Both the position numbers and the translations under genes were made by a program. A DNA stretch of 64,000 nucleotides from Natronoarchaeum rubrum (GTDB lineage: Archaea > Halobacteriota > Halobacteria > Halobacteriales > Natronoarchaeaceae): NCBI RefSeq assembly GCF_024494695.1, contig NZ_JANHDP010000008.1, positions 124,001-188,000 on the forward strand, read 5' to 3'. The notes under the pieces were generated by a model. It searched no databases. It had not been told where the DNA came from and was given only the letters and a program-made list of their open reading frames with translations. Position 1 is the stretch's first letter. Each line of letters opens with the position of its first letter. This document shows, piece by piece, positions 24,369-32,749 of this stretch.

Positions 24369-25753
24369 CCGGATCGGGCGTGATCACCGGCGTTAGCGTC
24401 GCCCACAAGCGGGCGAGCGTCGACGAGGTCGCCGCCGCCGGCGCCGACGACCAGCGAGCCGAGGTCGAGCGCCTGCTCGCCCGGCCCGGCGTCGAGGAGG
24501 CGTTCGCGCTCCACACGTGTAATCGCACGGAGGCGTACGTCGTCACCGACGACCCGACGGTCGGCCAGGCGACGCTCGGCGGGTTCGCCGACGAGGTCTC
24601 CGAGGACTCGGTGGTGTACACAGACCACGAGGAGAGCCTGGAGCACCTCATGCGGGTCGCCGCGGGTCTCGAGTCGCTCGTGCTCGGCGAGGACCAGATC
24701 ATCGGCCAAGTCCGCACGGCCTACGAGGACGCCCGCGGCGTCGGCGGCATCGGGCCGATGCTCGACGAGGCCGTCACGAAGGCGATCCACGTGGGCGAGC
24801 GCGTCCGCACGGAGACGGCGTTCAACGAGGGCGTGCTCTCGCTGGGCAGCGCCGCCGCCGAGCTGGCGACCGAGGAGCTCGCGATCGAGGACGCGACCGC
24901 GCTGGTCGTCGGCGCGGGCGAAATGGGGACGCTGGCGGCCAAGTCGCTGGCCGACCGCGACGTCGCCGAACTGGTGATCGCCAACCGCACCGTCCCGCAC
25001 GCCGAACACGTCGCCAAGGAGGTCGACACCGACGCCAGCGCGGTCGCCCTGCCGGCAGCCGAGACGGTCGCCGCGCGGGCCGATCTGGTCGTCACGACGA
25101 CCGCCAGCGACGATCCGCTGCTCGACGCCGACGCCTTCGCCGACGGCGGCGAGACGACCGTCGTCGACGTGGCCCAGCCCCGCGACGTCGCGCCGGAAGT
25201 CGCGGAGCTGTCGCCGGTCTCGGTCTTCGATCTGGACGACCTCCAGTCGGTGACCGACGCGACCGAGCGCCGCCGCCGCGAGGCCGTCGACGAGGTCGAG
25301 GCGATCATCGATCGAGAGTTCGAGCGCCTGCTCGAACAGTACAAGCGCAAGCGCGCCGACGAGGTGATCGCCGCGATGTACGAGAGCGCCGACCGTATCA
25401 AGTCCCAGGAAGTCTCGACGGCCGCCTCGAAGCTCGCCGCGGAGGCCGACGGCGAACTGCCCGAGGCCCAGCGCGAAGTCCTCGAAGCGATGGCGGACGC
25501 GCTGGTCAACAAGCTGCTGGCGCCGCCGACCAAGAGCCTGCGCGAGGCCGCTGCCGAGGACGACTGGACGACGATCAACACCGCGCTCCAGCTGTTCGAC
25601 CCGGACTTCGGCGGCGAAGACGGCCCGCCGGCGTTCGTCAGCGAGCTGCTCGACGAGGAAGCCGGGGACCTGCCGACCGGCGTGTCGACCGACATCCCGG
25701 ACGAGATCGCGGAGCAGATCCCCGACGACGTCGCGGCCCAGACCGACGACTGA
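24362..25753 (+). CDS. hemA: Glutamyl-tRNA reductase
   Basis: 463 residues. The first enzyme of the C5 route reduces Glu-tRNA to glutamate-1-semialdehyde with NADPH. Visible features: the catalytic Cys about 53 in FALHTCNRTEAYV, ESLVLGEDQIIGQVRTAYEDAR, the NADPH loop in TALVVGAGEMGTLAAKSLADRDVAELVIANRT, and the long helical dimerisation region FERLLEQYKRKRADEVIAAMYESADRI. A C-terminal extension of about 40 acidic residues goes beyond the bacterial length. Together with ahbAB and sirC it forms a haem and sirohaem operon. Very secure. Confidence 0.96.
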   Translation: MLTGSGVITGVSVAHKRASVDEVAAAGADDQRAEVERLLARPGVEEAFALHTCNRTEAYVVTDDPTVGQATLGGFADEVSEDSVVYTDHEESLEHLMRVAAGLESLVLGEDQIIGQVRTAYEDARGVGGIGPMLDEAVTKAIHVGERVRTETAFNEGVLSLGSAAAELATEELAIEDATALVVGAGEMGTLAAKSLADRDVAELVIANRTVPHAEHVAKEVDTDASAVALPAAETVAARADLVVTTTASDDPLLDADAFADGGETTVVDVAQPRDVAPEVAELSPVSVFDLDDLQSVTDATERRRREAVDEVEAIIDREFERLLEQYKRKRADEVIAAMYESADRIKSQEVSTAASKLAAEADGELPEAQREVLEAMADALVNKLLAPPTKSLREAAAEDDWTTINTALQLFDPDFGGEDGPPAFVSELLDEEAGDLPTGVSTDIPDEIAEQIPDDVAAQTDD

Positions 25754-25786
25754 GGCGCGGCTACCGTTCTCCCGGTTACCAGCGAG

Positions 25787-26608
25787 TTACCGCTCGATAG
25801 CGCAGCGCTCGGCGTACTCGACGTCGGCGACCGACGCGATCGCCGGCTCGTCGCCACAGACCGGACAGTCCGGATTCTTCTCGAACTCGACTGTCTCGAA
25901 CGACATGTCCATCGCGTCGTAGACGACGAGCCGCCCTTCCAGGGGATCACCCCGTCCCAACAGCAGTTTGACCGCCTCGGTCGCCTGTAGGCAGCCCACC
26001 GTGCCGGGGAGCACGCCGAGCACGCCCGTCGTCTCGCAGTCCGGGACAGTCCCAGCAGGCGGCGCCTCGGGGAACAGGCAGCGGTAACAGGGAGCGGCGT
26101 CGTCGCCCGAGAACGTCGTGATCTGGCCCTCGAACTGGAACACGGCGCCGTGCGTGAACGGGACGCCGGCCAGCGTGCAGGCGTCGTTGACGAGGTAGCG
26201 CGTCCGGAAGTTGTCGCTGCCGTCGACGACGAGATCGTACTCCGCCAGCAGCGCGTCGATATTCTCACTGGTGACGCGCGTCTCGTGCGTCTCGACGTCG
26301 ACGTCGGGGTTGAGCTGGGCGACGAACTCGGTCGCGCTGTCGACCTTCGGCCGTCCGACGTCGGCGTCGCCGTGGATCACCTGGCGCTGGAGATTCGAGC
26401 GCTCGACGGCGTCGTCGTCGGCGATCCCGATGCGGCCGACGCCCGCCGCCGCGAGATACTGGATCGCCGGCGAGCCGAGGCCGCCCGCACCGATCACCAG
26501 CACGGCGGCGTCCAGCAGGTCCCGCTGGCCCTCGGGGCCCACGTCGTCCATGATGACGTGCCGGGAGTACCGGTCCAGCTGGGCCGGATCGAGGTTCAGG
26601 TCGGTCAT
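25787..26608 (-). CDS. ubaA: E1-like SAMP-activating enzyme UbaA
   Basis: 273 residues, MoeB/ThiF type without a rhodanese domain. ATP-binding AVLVIGAGGLGSPAIQYLAAAG, then RSNLQRQ, the active-site Cys about 191 in TVPDCETTGVLGVLPGTVG, and two zinc pairs, CYRC (about 174-177) and CPVC (about 248-251). UbaA adenylates the ubiquitin-like SAMPs both for protein conjugation and for sulfur transfer to molybdopterin and tRNA thiolation. It is divergent from a single-domain rhodanese 106 bases away, which could be its sulfur donor. Secure as an E1-like enzyme; haloarchaea normally have one such gene, hence the name. Confidence 0.93.
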   Translation of the reverse strand: MTDLNLDPAQLDRYSRHVIMDDVGPEGQRDLLDAAVLVIGAGGLGSPAIQYLAAAGVGRIGIADDDAVERSNLQRQVIHGDADVGRPKVDSATEFVAQLNPDVDVETHETRVTSENIDALLAEYDLVVDGSDNFRTRYLVNDACTLAGVPFTHGAVFQFEGQITTFSGDDAAPCYRCLFPEAPPAGTVPDCETTGVLGVLPGTVGCLQATEAVKLLLGRGDPLEGRLVVYDAMDMSFETVEFEKNPDCPVCGDEPAIASVADVEYAERCAIER

Positions 26609-26714
26609 GCCGGGGAATTGTGGGCAGACTCGCTTAAGACCGAGGGTACGATGACGATCGGCGAGCGCCGCTGTCGAAGCCCTTTACCCCCCACAGCGCC
26701 CAACGGGGAGTCAG

Positions 26715-27116
26715 ATGGTCGAAGACGTCACGCCCGACGAGATCGCCGAGCGGATCGAGGACGACGACGCGCCCCAGATCGTCGACGTCCGGAAGCCGAC
26801 GCAGTTCCGGCAGGCCCACATCCCCGGCGCCGAGAACGTCCCGTTCCCGGAACTGCCCCGCAAAGTCGAGCAGATCGACTGGGACGACGAGATCGTCGTC
26901 GCCTGCGCGATCGGCAAGAGTTCACAGAAAGCCGCCCGGATGCTCGAATCCTACGAGGGAGTCGACGACGACGCCGACGTGTACAACCTCGACGGCGGCG
27001 TCCGCGCGTGGGACCACGACCTGGCGTCGGGCCGCGACGACGCCGGTACCGACCGGGCGGGAGCAAGCGACGAAGGCCCTGGTTCGGCGTCCGGCGACGC
27101 CGACGCGCCGTTCTGA
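26715..27116 (+). CDS. Single-domain rhodanese sulfurtransferase
   Basis: 133 residues. Rhodanese fold: PQIVDVRKPTQFRQAHIPGAENVPFPEL, then the active-site loop VVACAIGKSSQKAARML with catalytic Cys about 64, and VYNLDGGVRAWDHDL. The last 30 residues are a low-complexity tail. Such domains carry sulfur as a persulfide. The gene is divergent from ubaA; in other organisms the rhodanese is fused to the E1 enzyme (MOCS3/Uba4), so a stand-alone partner next door fits, although this is inferred from neighbourhood only. Confidence 0.9.
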   Translation: MVEDVTPDEIAERIEDDDAPQIVDVRKPTQFRQAHIPGAENVPFPELPRKVEQIDWDDEIVVACAIGKSSQKAARMLESYEGVDDDADVYNLDGGVRAWDHDLASGRDDAGTDRAGASDEGPGSASGDADAPF

Positions 27117-27221
27117 TCTTCGAGTGCCGTTCTGATCGCCGGAAGGCGGGTGATCGTTGCACATCCCCGGCCGAGTAGCTACGCTTGGCACGGTAACTGG
27201 CAACCTCTGTCACAGTGCCAC

Positions 27222-27230
27222 ATTTTAAGT
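27222..27230 (+). promoter_or_regulatory. TATA box of the HVO_0416-type zinc-finger gene
   Basis: ATTTTAAGT centred about 31 nt before the ATG at 27257 gives a leader of at most a few bases. This supports that ATG over the upstream in-frame start that would place Cys residues before it. Confidence 0.6.
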
Positions 27231-27256
27231 GCGTGGTGTGCGTTGACACACCTTGT

Positions 27257-27460
27257 ATGGCGTCCGCACCCAACGATGCCGGCGACGACGTGCTCGACAG
27301 CTTCCTATCGCGTCGCGGTCACGAGACGGAGACAGTGGGATGGGAGCGGAGCTATAATAAGAAGCAGTGTCCGGAGTGCGGCGGCCTTCACGAAACCGAC
27401 GCGGCGGAGTGTTCGGTCTGTGGCTGGGGGCCGACCGGCCCGACCGTCGCGGACGACTGA
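27257..27460 (+). CDS. HVO_0416 family zinc-finger protein
   Basis: 67 residues, MASAPNDAGDDVLDSFLSRRGHE followed by a treble-clef type finger: KQCPECGGLHETDAAECSVCGWGP (two C-x-x-C pairs about residues 38-41 and 51-54). The pattern VLDSFLSRRGHETETVGWERSYNKKQCPECGG is that of the haloarchaeal HVO_0416 family. Function unknown; zinc microproteins of haloarchaea are often regulators of swarming, stress or biofilm formation. Confidence 0.85.
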   Translation: MASAPNDAGDDVLDSFLSRRGHETETVGWERSYNKKQCPECGGLHETDAAECSVCGWGPTGPTVADD

Positions 27461-27580
27461 CCGGCGGGTCGAGTCGTTTCGCCACCACCGGTTTATTCTC
27501 GCCGTAGTAACTAGTTGAATACCCGATAGCGTCGACAGTATTATAACTCATTATTTCCTCAGGTAGCGGTGGAGATAGAA

Positions 27581-27739
27581 ATGCCTCGATGCCAGAACTG
27601 CGACGCGTTCGTGACGCGGGCGTACGCGCGAGTGTTCACGCCCAGAGGAACCGACGAGCCGCGCGTCTGCCCTCAGTGCGAGGACAAGATCCGCGACGGT
27701 AGCGACGTGCGAAAGGCCCGCTCGCCACGTGGCAACTAA
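27581..27739 (+). CDS. 52-residue zinc-binding microprotein
   Basis: The ORF runs from ATG 27581 to TAA 27739. It has MPRCQNCDAFVTRAYARVF and VCPQCEDKIRD, that is two C-x-x-C knuckles 28 residues apart, with basic residues between. A TATATA-like element, TATTATAAC (27538-27546), lies about 38 nt upstream. Closely similar proteins occur throughout haloarchaea (I believe in the DUF7563 group). Probable nucleic-acid or protein contact; no function known. Confidence 0.8.
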   Translation: MPRCQNCDAFVTRAYARVFTPRGTDEPRVCPQCEDKIRDGSDVRKARSPRGN

Positions 27740-27801
27740 ATTACGGCGCTCTCGGGGGCGAACCCAGAGGCTTATGGGGTTTCGTGGCGTTACCCATTGT
27801 A

Positions 27802-29646
27802 ATGACTGACGCCGATGCGACCGTGACCCGGCTGTTCGGCGGTCCCGGGAGCGGTAAGACGACGGCCCTCCTCGACCGAGTCGACGAGTTGCTCGACGAC
27901 GACTCGGTCGACGTGCGCGACGTCCTGGTCGTGTCCTACACGCGAGCGGCCGCCCAGGAGATCCGCGAGCGCCTCGCGGAGCGAATCGACGAGAACCCGC
28001 GCGCGCTGCAGGGCAACGTCTGCACGATGCACGCGAAGGCCTACGAACTGCTGGATCTCTCGCGGGGCGACGTAGTCGGCGAGTCCGACAAGAGCGACTT
28101 CTGCGAGGAGTTCGGCATCGAGTTCGAGGACGAGTACGGCGGCGCCGGCCGCCGAACCGCCCGATCGACGACGCTCGGCAACAAGATCATCGCGACCAGC
28201 CAGTGGCTCCAGCGGACCCGCCGCGACGTCGCCGACTGGTACGACGTTCCCTTCCAGTGGGACGAAGAGGAGGTACGCCTGCCCCCCGAGATCGACCCGA
28301 ACGCCCAGGAGGGCAACAAGTACACGCCGACCTGGCCGAGCGACGACGAGCGGATCGACGTTCCCGAAGCAATCCGGGGGTGGCGCAACTACAAGGGCGA
28401 CCACGGCCTGACGGGCTTCGCTGATATGCTCGAACGAGTCAAGCAGCGCTCGCTGCTCCCGAACGTCGACTACCTCGTGATCGACGAGTTCCAGGACATC
28501 ACGACCCTGCAGTACGACGTCTACGAGGAGTGGAAACCCCACATGGAGAAGGTGCTGATCGCGGGTGACGACGACCAGGTCGTCTACTCCTGGCAGGGCG
28601 CCGATCCCGCCCTGCTGCTCGACGAAGACGTCGACGAAGACGTGATCCTTCCCAACTCCTACCGACTGCCCTCCGACGTTCTCAACGTGGTCAACCGAGA
28701 AATTCGCCACATCGACAAGCGCCAGGACAAGGACCTCAAGCCGCGCAAGGAGGGCGGCGTCGTCGAAGGGATCGAGAGCCCCTCGATGCTCGATCTGGTC
28801 CGGAACGTCCGCTCGACGCTGGAGGAGGACGACGACGGGACCGTAATGTTGCTGTTTCGGGCGCGCTACCAGATGTTCCGTTTCATCGACGAGTTCATCA
28901 CCGAGGGGATTCCCTTCAGCTGCCTGACCGACCAGCGGATGTGGACCGACCGACTCAGCCAGTTCGTCAGCGCCGTCGAGTCGATCGACGCCGACGAACC
29001 GATCGACGGGCTCGAAGCCCGCCGGCTGGCCGACATGCTCGCCGACTCGGCGTTCGGCTCGAACGACCGCGATGCGCTGTTCGACGCCATCGACGAGCGC
29101 GAGGAGGAAGCCGGCGTCGACGACCTCGTCGATCTGACGATCGAGCCCGAACTGATCGCCGAGCACGTCCCGTTCATGCCCGGCCCGGCGTCGGCGTCGG
29201 ACATGTCCCGGAAGATCACGAGCTTCCAGTCCAAAAGCATCAAGTCGTACTTCGCGGTCGGCGAGTACCTCGACATGGACCCCGAGCGCGTCCGCGTGGG
29301 CACGATCCACAGCGCCAAGGGTCGCGAGGCCGACCACGTGTTCGTCGGGACGGACCTCACCGAGAAGGTCGTCGAGCAGATGGCCGCGACGGTCGAGGAC
29401 CCGAGCGACGTGCCCGGCTGCGAGGAGTTCACCAAGACGACCGACCCGGTCCCGACGCTGACCGAAAACGAGCGCCGCGTGTTCTACGTCGGCATGAGCC
29501 GCGCACGCGAGCGACTCGTGCTCCTCGAAAATCTGGTCGACGGCGCCCCGACGCTGCCGATCGACGTCATCCTGGGCGACGAGCCCAGCGAGGAGCCGAT
29601 CGACGAGTTGCTCACCAGAGCCCGCCAGCCCGTCGAGGCCCAGTAA
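27802..29646 (+). CDS. UvrD/Rep-type SF1 helicase
   Basis: 614 residues from the ATG giving MTDADATVTRLFGG; a GTG six codons upstream is the alternative. Motifs in order: Walker A GGPGSGKTTALLDRV (near residue 15), VVSYTRAAAQEIRERL (Ia), TMHAKAYELL, VDYLVIDEFQDITTLQY (II), LIAGDDDQVVYSWQGAD (III), SYRLPSDVLNVVN (IV), VRVGTIHSAKGREADHVFVG (V) and RRVFYVGMSRARERLVLLE (VI). It is shorter than bacterial UvrD because the 1B and 2B subdomains are reduced. Likely a DNA repair or replication-restart helicase. The next gene starts five bases later on the same strand. Confidence 0.93.
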   Translation: MTDADATVTRLFGGPGSGKTTALLDRVDELLDDDSVDVRDVLVVSYTRAAAQEIRERLAERIDENPRALQGNVCTMHAKAYELLDLSRGDVVGESDKSDFCEEFGIEFEDEYGGAGRRTARSTTLGNKIIATSQWLQRTRRDVADWYDVPFQWDEEEVRLPPEIDPNAQEGNKYTPTWPSDDERIDVPEAIRGWRNYKGDHGLTGFADMLERVKQRSLLPNVDYLVIDEFQDITTLQYDVYEEWKPHMEKVLIAGDDDQVVYSWQGADPALLLDEDVDEDVILPNSYRLPSDVLNVVNREIRHIDKRQDKDLKPRKEGGVVEGIESPSMLDLVRNVRSTLEEDDDGTVMLLFRARYQMFRFIDEFITEGIPFSCLTDQRMWTDRLSQFVSAVESIDADEPIDGLEARRLADMLADSAFGSNDRDALFDAIDEREEEAGVDDLVDLTIEPELIAEHVPFMPGPASASDMSRKITSFQSKSIKSYFAVGEYLDMDPERVRVGTIHSAKGREADHVFVGTDLTEKVVEQMAATVEDPSDVPGCEEFTKTTDPVPTLTENERRVFYVGMSRARERLVLLENLVDGAPTLPIDVILGDEPSEEPIDELLTRARQPVEAQ

Positions 29647-29650
29647 GGGG

Positions 29651-30805
29651 ATGGCGGTCGCTCCGACGCCCGACTACGAGCGGCTGGCGAGTAGCGTCGC
29701 AGACGCCGACGCCGCGGCGCTCGTCCACGTCGGCGACCGACGCGACCCGGATTTTTCGTACTGCTCCGGCAACCTGGGCTCGGATCGCCGGAGCGCGTTC
29801 GTGCTGACTGCCGACGAGGCGCTCCTCTGTCTCCCCGGGGCGGTCGCCGACCGTGCCGAGAGCGCGTTTCCGGGCGACGATATCCGTTCGTTCGATCCTG
29901 AGCGGCGCCACCCCGGGCAGACCGCTGCCGACGCGCTGGCCGAGCGGGGCGTCGAGGGGACGGTCCTGACGCCCCCGACGATCGGGCACGACGCCGCGCT
30001 GTACGTCGAGCGCGCCGGCTACGAGCTGGCGTCGACCCACGCCGTCGCGCGAGCGCGCGAACGGAAGACCGACGCCGAGCTGGCCCGCGTCGAGCGCGCC
30101 CAGTCGATCGCCGGTACGGGGATCGAGCGTGCCCGTGCGGTGCTCGGCGCGGCGACCGTCGACGGCGACTGGCTCGTGCGCGACGGCGAGAAACTGACCG
30201 CCGAGCGACTGCGCCGCGAAATCGACGCCGCGATGGCGAACGCGGGCGGCGATCCGGCGCGAAACACGCGGGTCGGCGTCGACGGCCCGCCGACTGATTG
30301 CTCACTCCAAGATGCCGACGCCGTCCCGCTCCGCCCGGCCGCGACGATCACCGTCGCCGTCGCGCCGCGCGAACCGGCGGGGTACCACGGCCGTCTCGCG
30401 CGCACACTCGTCGTCGACGGCGACGGCGGGTGGGAGCGGCGTGCGAACGTCGCGGTGCGGAATTCGAGGGAGGCCGCGCTCGCGGAACTCGCCGAGGGCG
30501 CCGGTACGGCGTCGGCGTCCGTGCGCGGCGAGATAGTCGCCGAACTGGGCGCCTACGGCTTCGACGCCGGCCCCGAGTCCGAGGTCGTCCTCGACGAACT
30601 CGGCGGCGGCGTCGGGCTCGAACGCCGGGAGGCGCCGCGGCTCTCGTCGGGCGGCGAACTTCCGGCGGGGACCGCGCTGGCGATCCGACCCGGGCTCTCC
30701 GATCCCGAACGCGGACACGTCGAACTCGCCGACATCGCCGTCGTCCGCGAGGGCGACGTCGAACTGCTCGGCGACTGTTCGACGTCGATGGCGGTGAAAA
30801 AGTAG
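29651..30805 (+). CDS. M24 (Xaa-Pro peptidase fold) protein lacking metal ligands
   Basis: 384 residues; a creatinase-type N-terminal domain (about 1-140) and a pita-bread C-terminal domain (about 150-380). The fold is recognisable but the metal site is not. Where M24 enzymes have Asp in D-x-G before GY-x-S-D-x-T-R-T, this protein has TVAVAPREPAGYHGRLARTL, so both Asp are missing. The GHGIG-type His is replaced in GGGVGLERREAP, and the EPG glutamate in AIRPGLSDP. Only the final Glu region (HVELADIAVV) may survive. It is probably not a peptidase and might bind a proline-containing ligand. Likely co-transcribed with the helicase. Confidence 0.8.
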   Translation: MAVAPTPDYERLASSVADADAAALVHVGDRRDPDFSYCSGNLGSDRRSAFVLTADEALLCLPGAVADRAESAFPGDDIRSFDPERRHPGQTAADALAERGVEGTVLTPPTIGHDAALYVERAGYELASTHAVARARERKTDAELARVERAQSIAGTGIERARAVLGAATVDGDWLVRDGEKLTAERLRREIDAAMANAGGDPARNTRVGVDGPPTDCSLQDADAVPLRPAATITVAVAPREPAGYHGRLARTLVVDGDGGWERRANVAVRNSREAALAELAEGAGTASASVRGEIVAELGAYGFDAGPESEVVLDELGGGVGLERREAPRLSSGGELPAGTALAIRPGLSDPERGHVELADIAVVREGDVELLGDCSTSMAVKK

Positions 30806-30818
30806 CAGTTCGGCCGCG

Positions 30819-31073
30819 TTACTCCTCGTCCGCGGAGTCCGACTCGTCGGGATCCGGCAGGACGCCGCCGACCATCTTCTCGACGGCGACGAAGGGCAGG
30901 TCCTGGGGCGTCGTGAGCACGTGTTCGGCGACGACCAGCAGGACGCCGAGCGCGACGAACAGCAGGCCGATCGTGTTCCCGTCGAGATAGAGGCTGCCGC
31001 CGGCGTACACCATCGGGATCGCCACCGCGAGCGTGCCGACGAACGTGATCGACTCCAGGATGCCCAGCTTCAT
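30819..31073 (-). CDS. Small membrane protein (DUF7533-like)
   Basis: 84 residues from the ATG giving MKLGILESITFVG; the open frame extends 18 codons but that part is unlike a protein start. Two spans (ESITFVGTLAVAIPMVYAGGSLYL and TIGLLFVALGVLLVVAEHVL) are followed by a cytoplasmic tail ending in acidic residues. Similar proteins are common in haloarchaea and have no known role. It converges on the M24-fold gene with a 13-base gap. Confidence 0.75.
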   Translation of the reverse strand: MKLGILESITFVGTLAVAIPMVYAGGSLYLDGNTIGLLFVALGVLLVVAEHVLTTPQDLPFVAVEKMVGGVLPDPDESDSADEE

Positions 31074-31159
31074 CGGTCGGCCGTACGCCCGTGGCGGGCA
31101 AAAGGGCATCGGGACCCGGAAGAGCAACTGTTAGGGGCCGGGCACGCCACGGGGGAACC

Positions 31160-32371
31160 ATGACCGATCCCGCAGACCTCGCGGCGCACGTTCGCGAGGG
31201 CGACGTTCGCCTGCACGAACTCGAAGAGCACGCGGACCACGAGACCGCGGCCGAGGCCCGGCGGCGCTACGTCGCCGAGGAGACCGGTGCCGACCTGACG
31301 ACGGTCGGCGAGTACGCGTTCGACGCCGAAGACGCGGAACCGAACGTCGAGAACATGATCGGCGCTGCGCAGGTGCCGATGGGCGTCGTCGGCCCCGTCC
31401 CGGTGGCCGGCGGCGCGGCCGACGGCGACTACCACCTCCCGCTGGCGACGACCGAGGGCGCGCTGATCGCCAGCGTGAACCGCGGCTGCTCGGCCATCCG
31501 CTCGGCCGGCGGCGCCGACGCCCGGATCACCGACTCGGGGATGACCCGCGCGCCCGTGTTCCGCGTCGACGGCGTCGTCGAGGGCAAGGAAGTGGTGGAC
31601 TGGGTGGCGGACAACGAGGACCGACTGCGCGAGGCCGCCGAGTCGACGACCAGCCACGGCGAGCTGCTGGGCGTCGACCCCTACGTCGTCGGCGACTCGG
31701 TCTACCTGCGCTTCGCCTACGACACGAAGGACGCGATGGGGATGAACATGGCCACAATCGCCACCGGCGAGGCCTGCGACGTGATCGAGGCCGAGACGCC
31801 CGCCGAGCTCGTCGCGCTGTCGGGCAATCTCTGCTCGGACAAGAAGCCCGCGGCGATCAACGCGATCGAGGGGCGGGGGCGTACCGTCACGGCCGACGTC
31901 GAACTCGACCGCGAACTCGTCGAGGAGCGGTTCGGCACGACGCCCGAAGCCATCGCGGAGGCCAACACGCGCAAGAACCTCGTCGGCAGCGCGAAGGCCG
32001 GCAGCCTCGGGTTCAACGCCCACGCCGCCAACGTCGTCGCCGCGGCGTTCCTCGCGACCGGGCAGGACGAGGCCCAGGTCGTCGAGGGCGCCAACGCGAT
32101 CACGACGATCGACGACCGCGGCGACGCGCTGTACGCCAGCGTCAGCATCGCCAGCCTCGAAGTCGGAACGGTCGGCGGCGGGACGAAGCTCCCGACGCAG
32201 GCCGAGGCGCTGGACGTGCTGGACCTCCGGGGCGGCGGCGACCCGCCGGGGTCGAACGCCGACGCGCTCGCGGAGATCATCGCGGTCGGCGCGCTCGCGG
32301 GCGAACTCTCCTTGCTGGCCGCGCTGGCGTCGCGCCACCTCTCCAGCGCGCACGAGGACCTCGGGCGCTGA
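31160..32371 (+). CDS. hmgA: 3-hydroxy-3-methylglutaryl-CoA reductase
   Basis: 403 residues, soluble class I enzyme without the eukaryotic membrane domain. It reduces HMG-CoA to mevalonate with NADPH, the committed step to archaeal isoprenoid lipids. Signatures: ENMIGAAQVPMGVVGPVP (HMG-CoA binding), LATTEGALIASVNRGCSAI (catalytic Glu about 99), YDTKDAMGMNMATIATGE (cofactor loop), NLCSDKKPAAIN (Lys), SLEVGTVGGGTKLPTQ, and the C-terminal His in RHLSSAHEDLG. This product feeds the prenyl diphosphates used by the cis-prenyltransferase at 19.5 kb. Start at the ATG giving MTDPADLAAH. Confidence 0.96.
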   Translation: MTDPADLAAHVREGDVRLHELEEHADHETAAEARRRYVAEETGADLTTVGEYAFDAEDAEPNVENMIGAAQVPMGVVGPVPVAGGAADGDYHLPLATTEGALIASVNRGCSAIRSAGGADARITDSGMTRAPVFRVDGVVEGKEVVDWVADNEDRLREAAESTTSHGELLGVDPYVVGDSVYLRFAYDTKDAMGMNMATIATGEACDVIEAETPAELVALSGNLCSDKKPAAINAIEGRGRTVTADVELDRELVEERFGTTPEAIAEANTRKNLVGSAKAGSLGFNAHAANVVAAAFLATGQDEAQVVEGANAITTIDDRGDALYASVSIASLEVGTVGGGTKLPTQAEALDVLDLRGGGDPPGSNADALAEIIAVGALAGELSLLAALASRHLSSAHEDLGR

Positions 32372-32409
32372 CGGGGGCGCTCTCACTGGCGTCGATACGG
32401 AACATCGAC

Positions 32410-32494
32410 CGGTGAAACTGAAACTTCTCCGTTTTCTCCACTGTTGAAGGATTTGCGTGGCGATGGCGACTCGCAACTAGTTTCACTTTCACCG
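32410..32494. repeat. Imperfect inverted repeat downstream of hmgA
   Basis: CGGTGAAACTGAAACTT (32410-32426) matches the reverse complement of 32478-32494 at 15 of 17 positions, with a 51-base spacer. The region is AT-richer than its surroundings. It could be the ends of a small mobile element, a pair of regulator sites, or part of an unannotated RNA. Confidence 0.5.
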
Positions 32495-32578
32495 TGCGTT
32501 CAAGGCTTGCCTTTAGTGCAAATCGGCCGGTAGGTCCGGACGCGTCCGCACGGGGAGCCCCGGCGGGCGCGCCCATCC

Positions 32579-32725
32579 ATGACAGCAACCGATCGCCGGG
32601 ACGACGCTCCCGACGAGCAGCGCTGCGCCTGCGAGCGACGCTACCGCTGGCTGGCCCTCCTCAAGCGCGTGCTCCGGATCGTCGCCCTGATCGTCTCGAT
32701 CTGGACCGCCTTCCAAGCACCGTAG
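32579..32725 (+). CDS. Possible 48-residue membrane microprotein
   Basis: ORF from ATG 32579 to TAG 32725: MTATDRRDDAPDEQRCACERRYRW and then a hydrophobic span LALLKRVLRIVALIVSIWTAF. It has one predicted span, a Cys-x-Cys and a basic juxtamembrane segment. No TATA box with ideal spacing stands out. Plausible but not certain as a gene; it is one of several single- or two-span microproteins in this window. Confidence 0.45.
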   Translation: MTATDRRDDAPDEQRCACERRYRWLALLKRVLRIVALIVSIWTAFQAP

Positions 32726-32749
32726 GCGGTGCCGGTCCACCGCCGCCGG

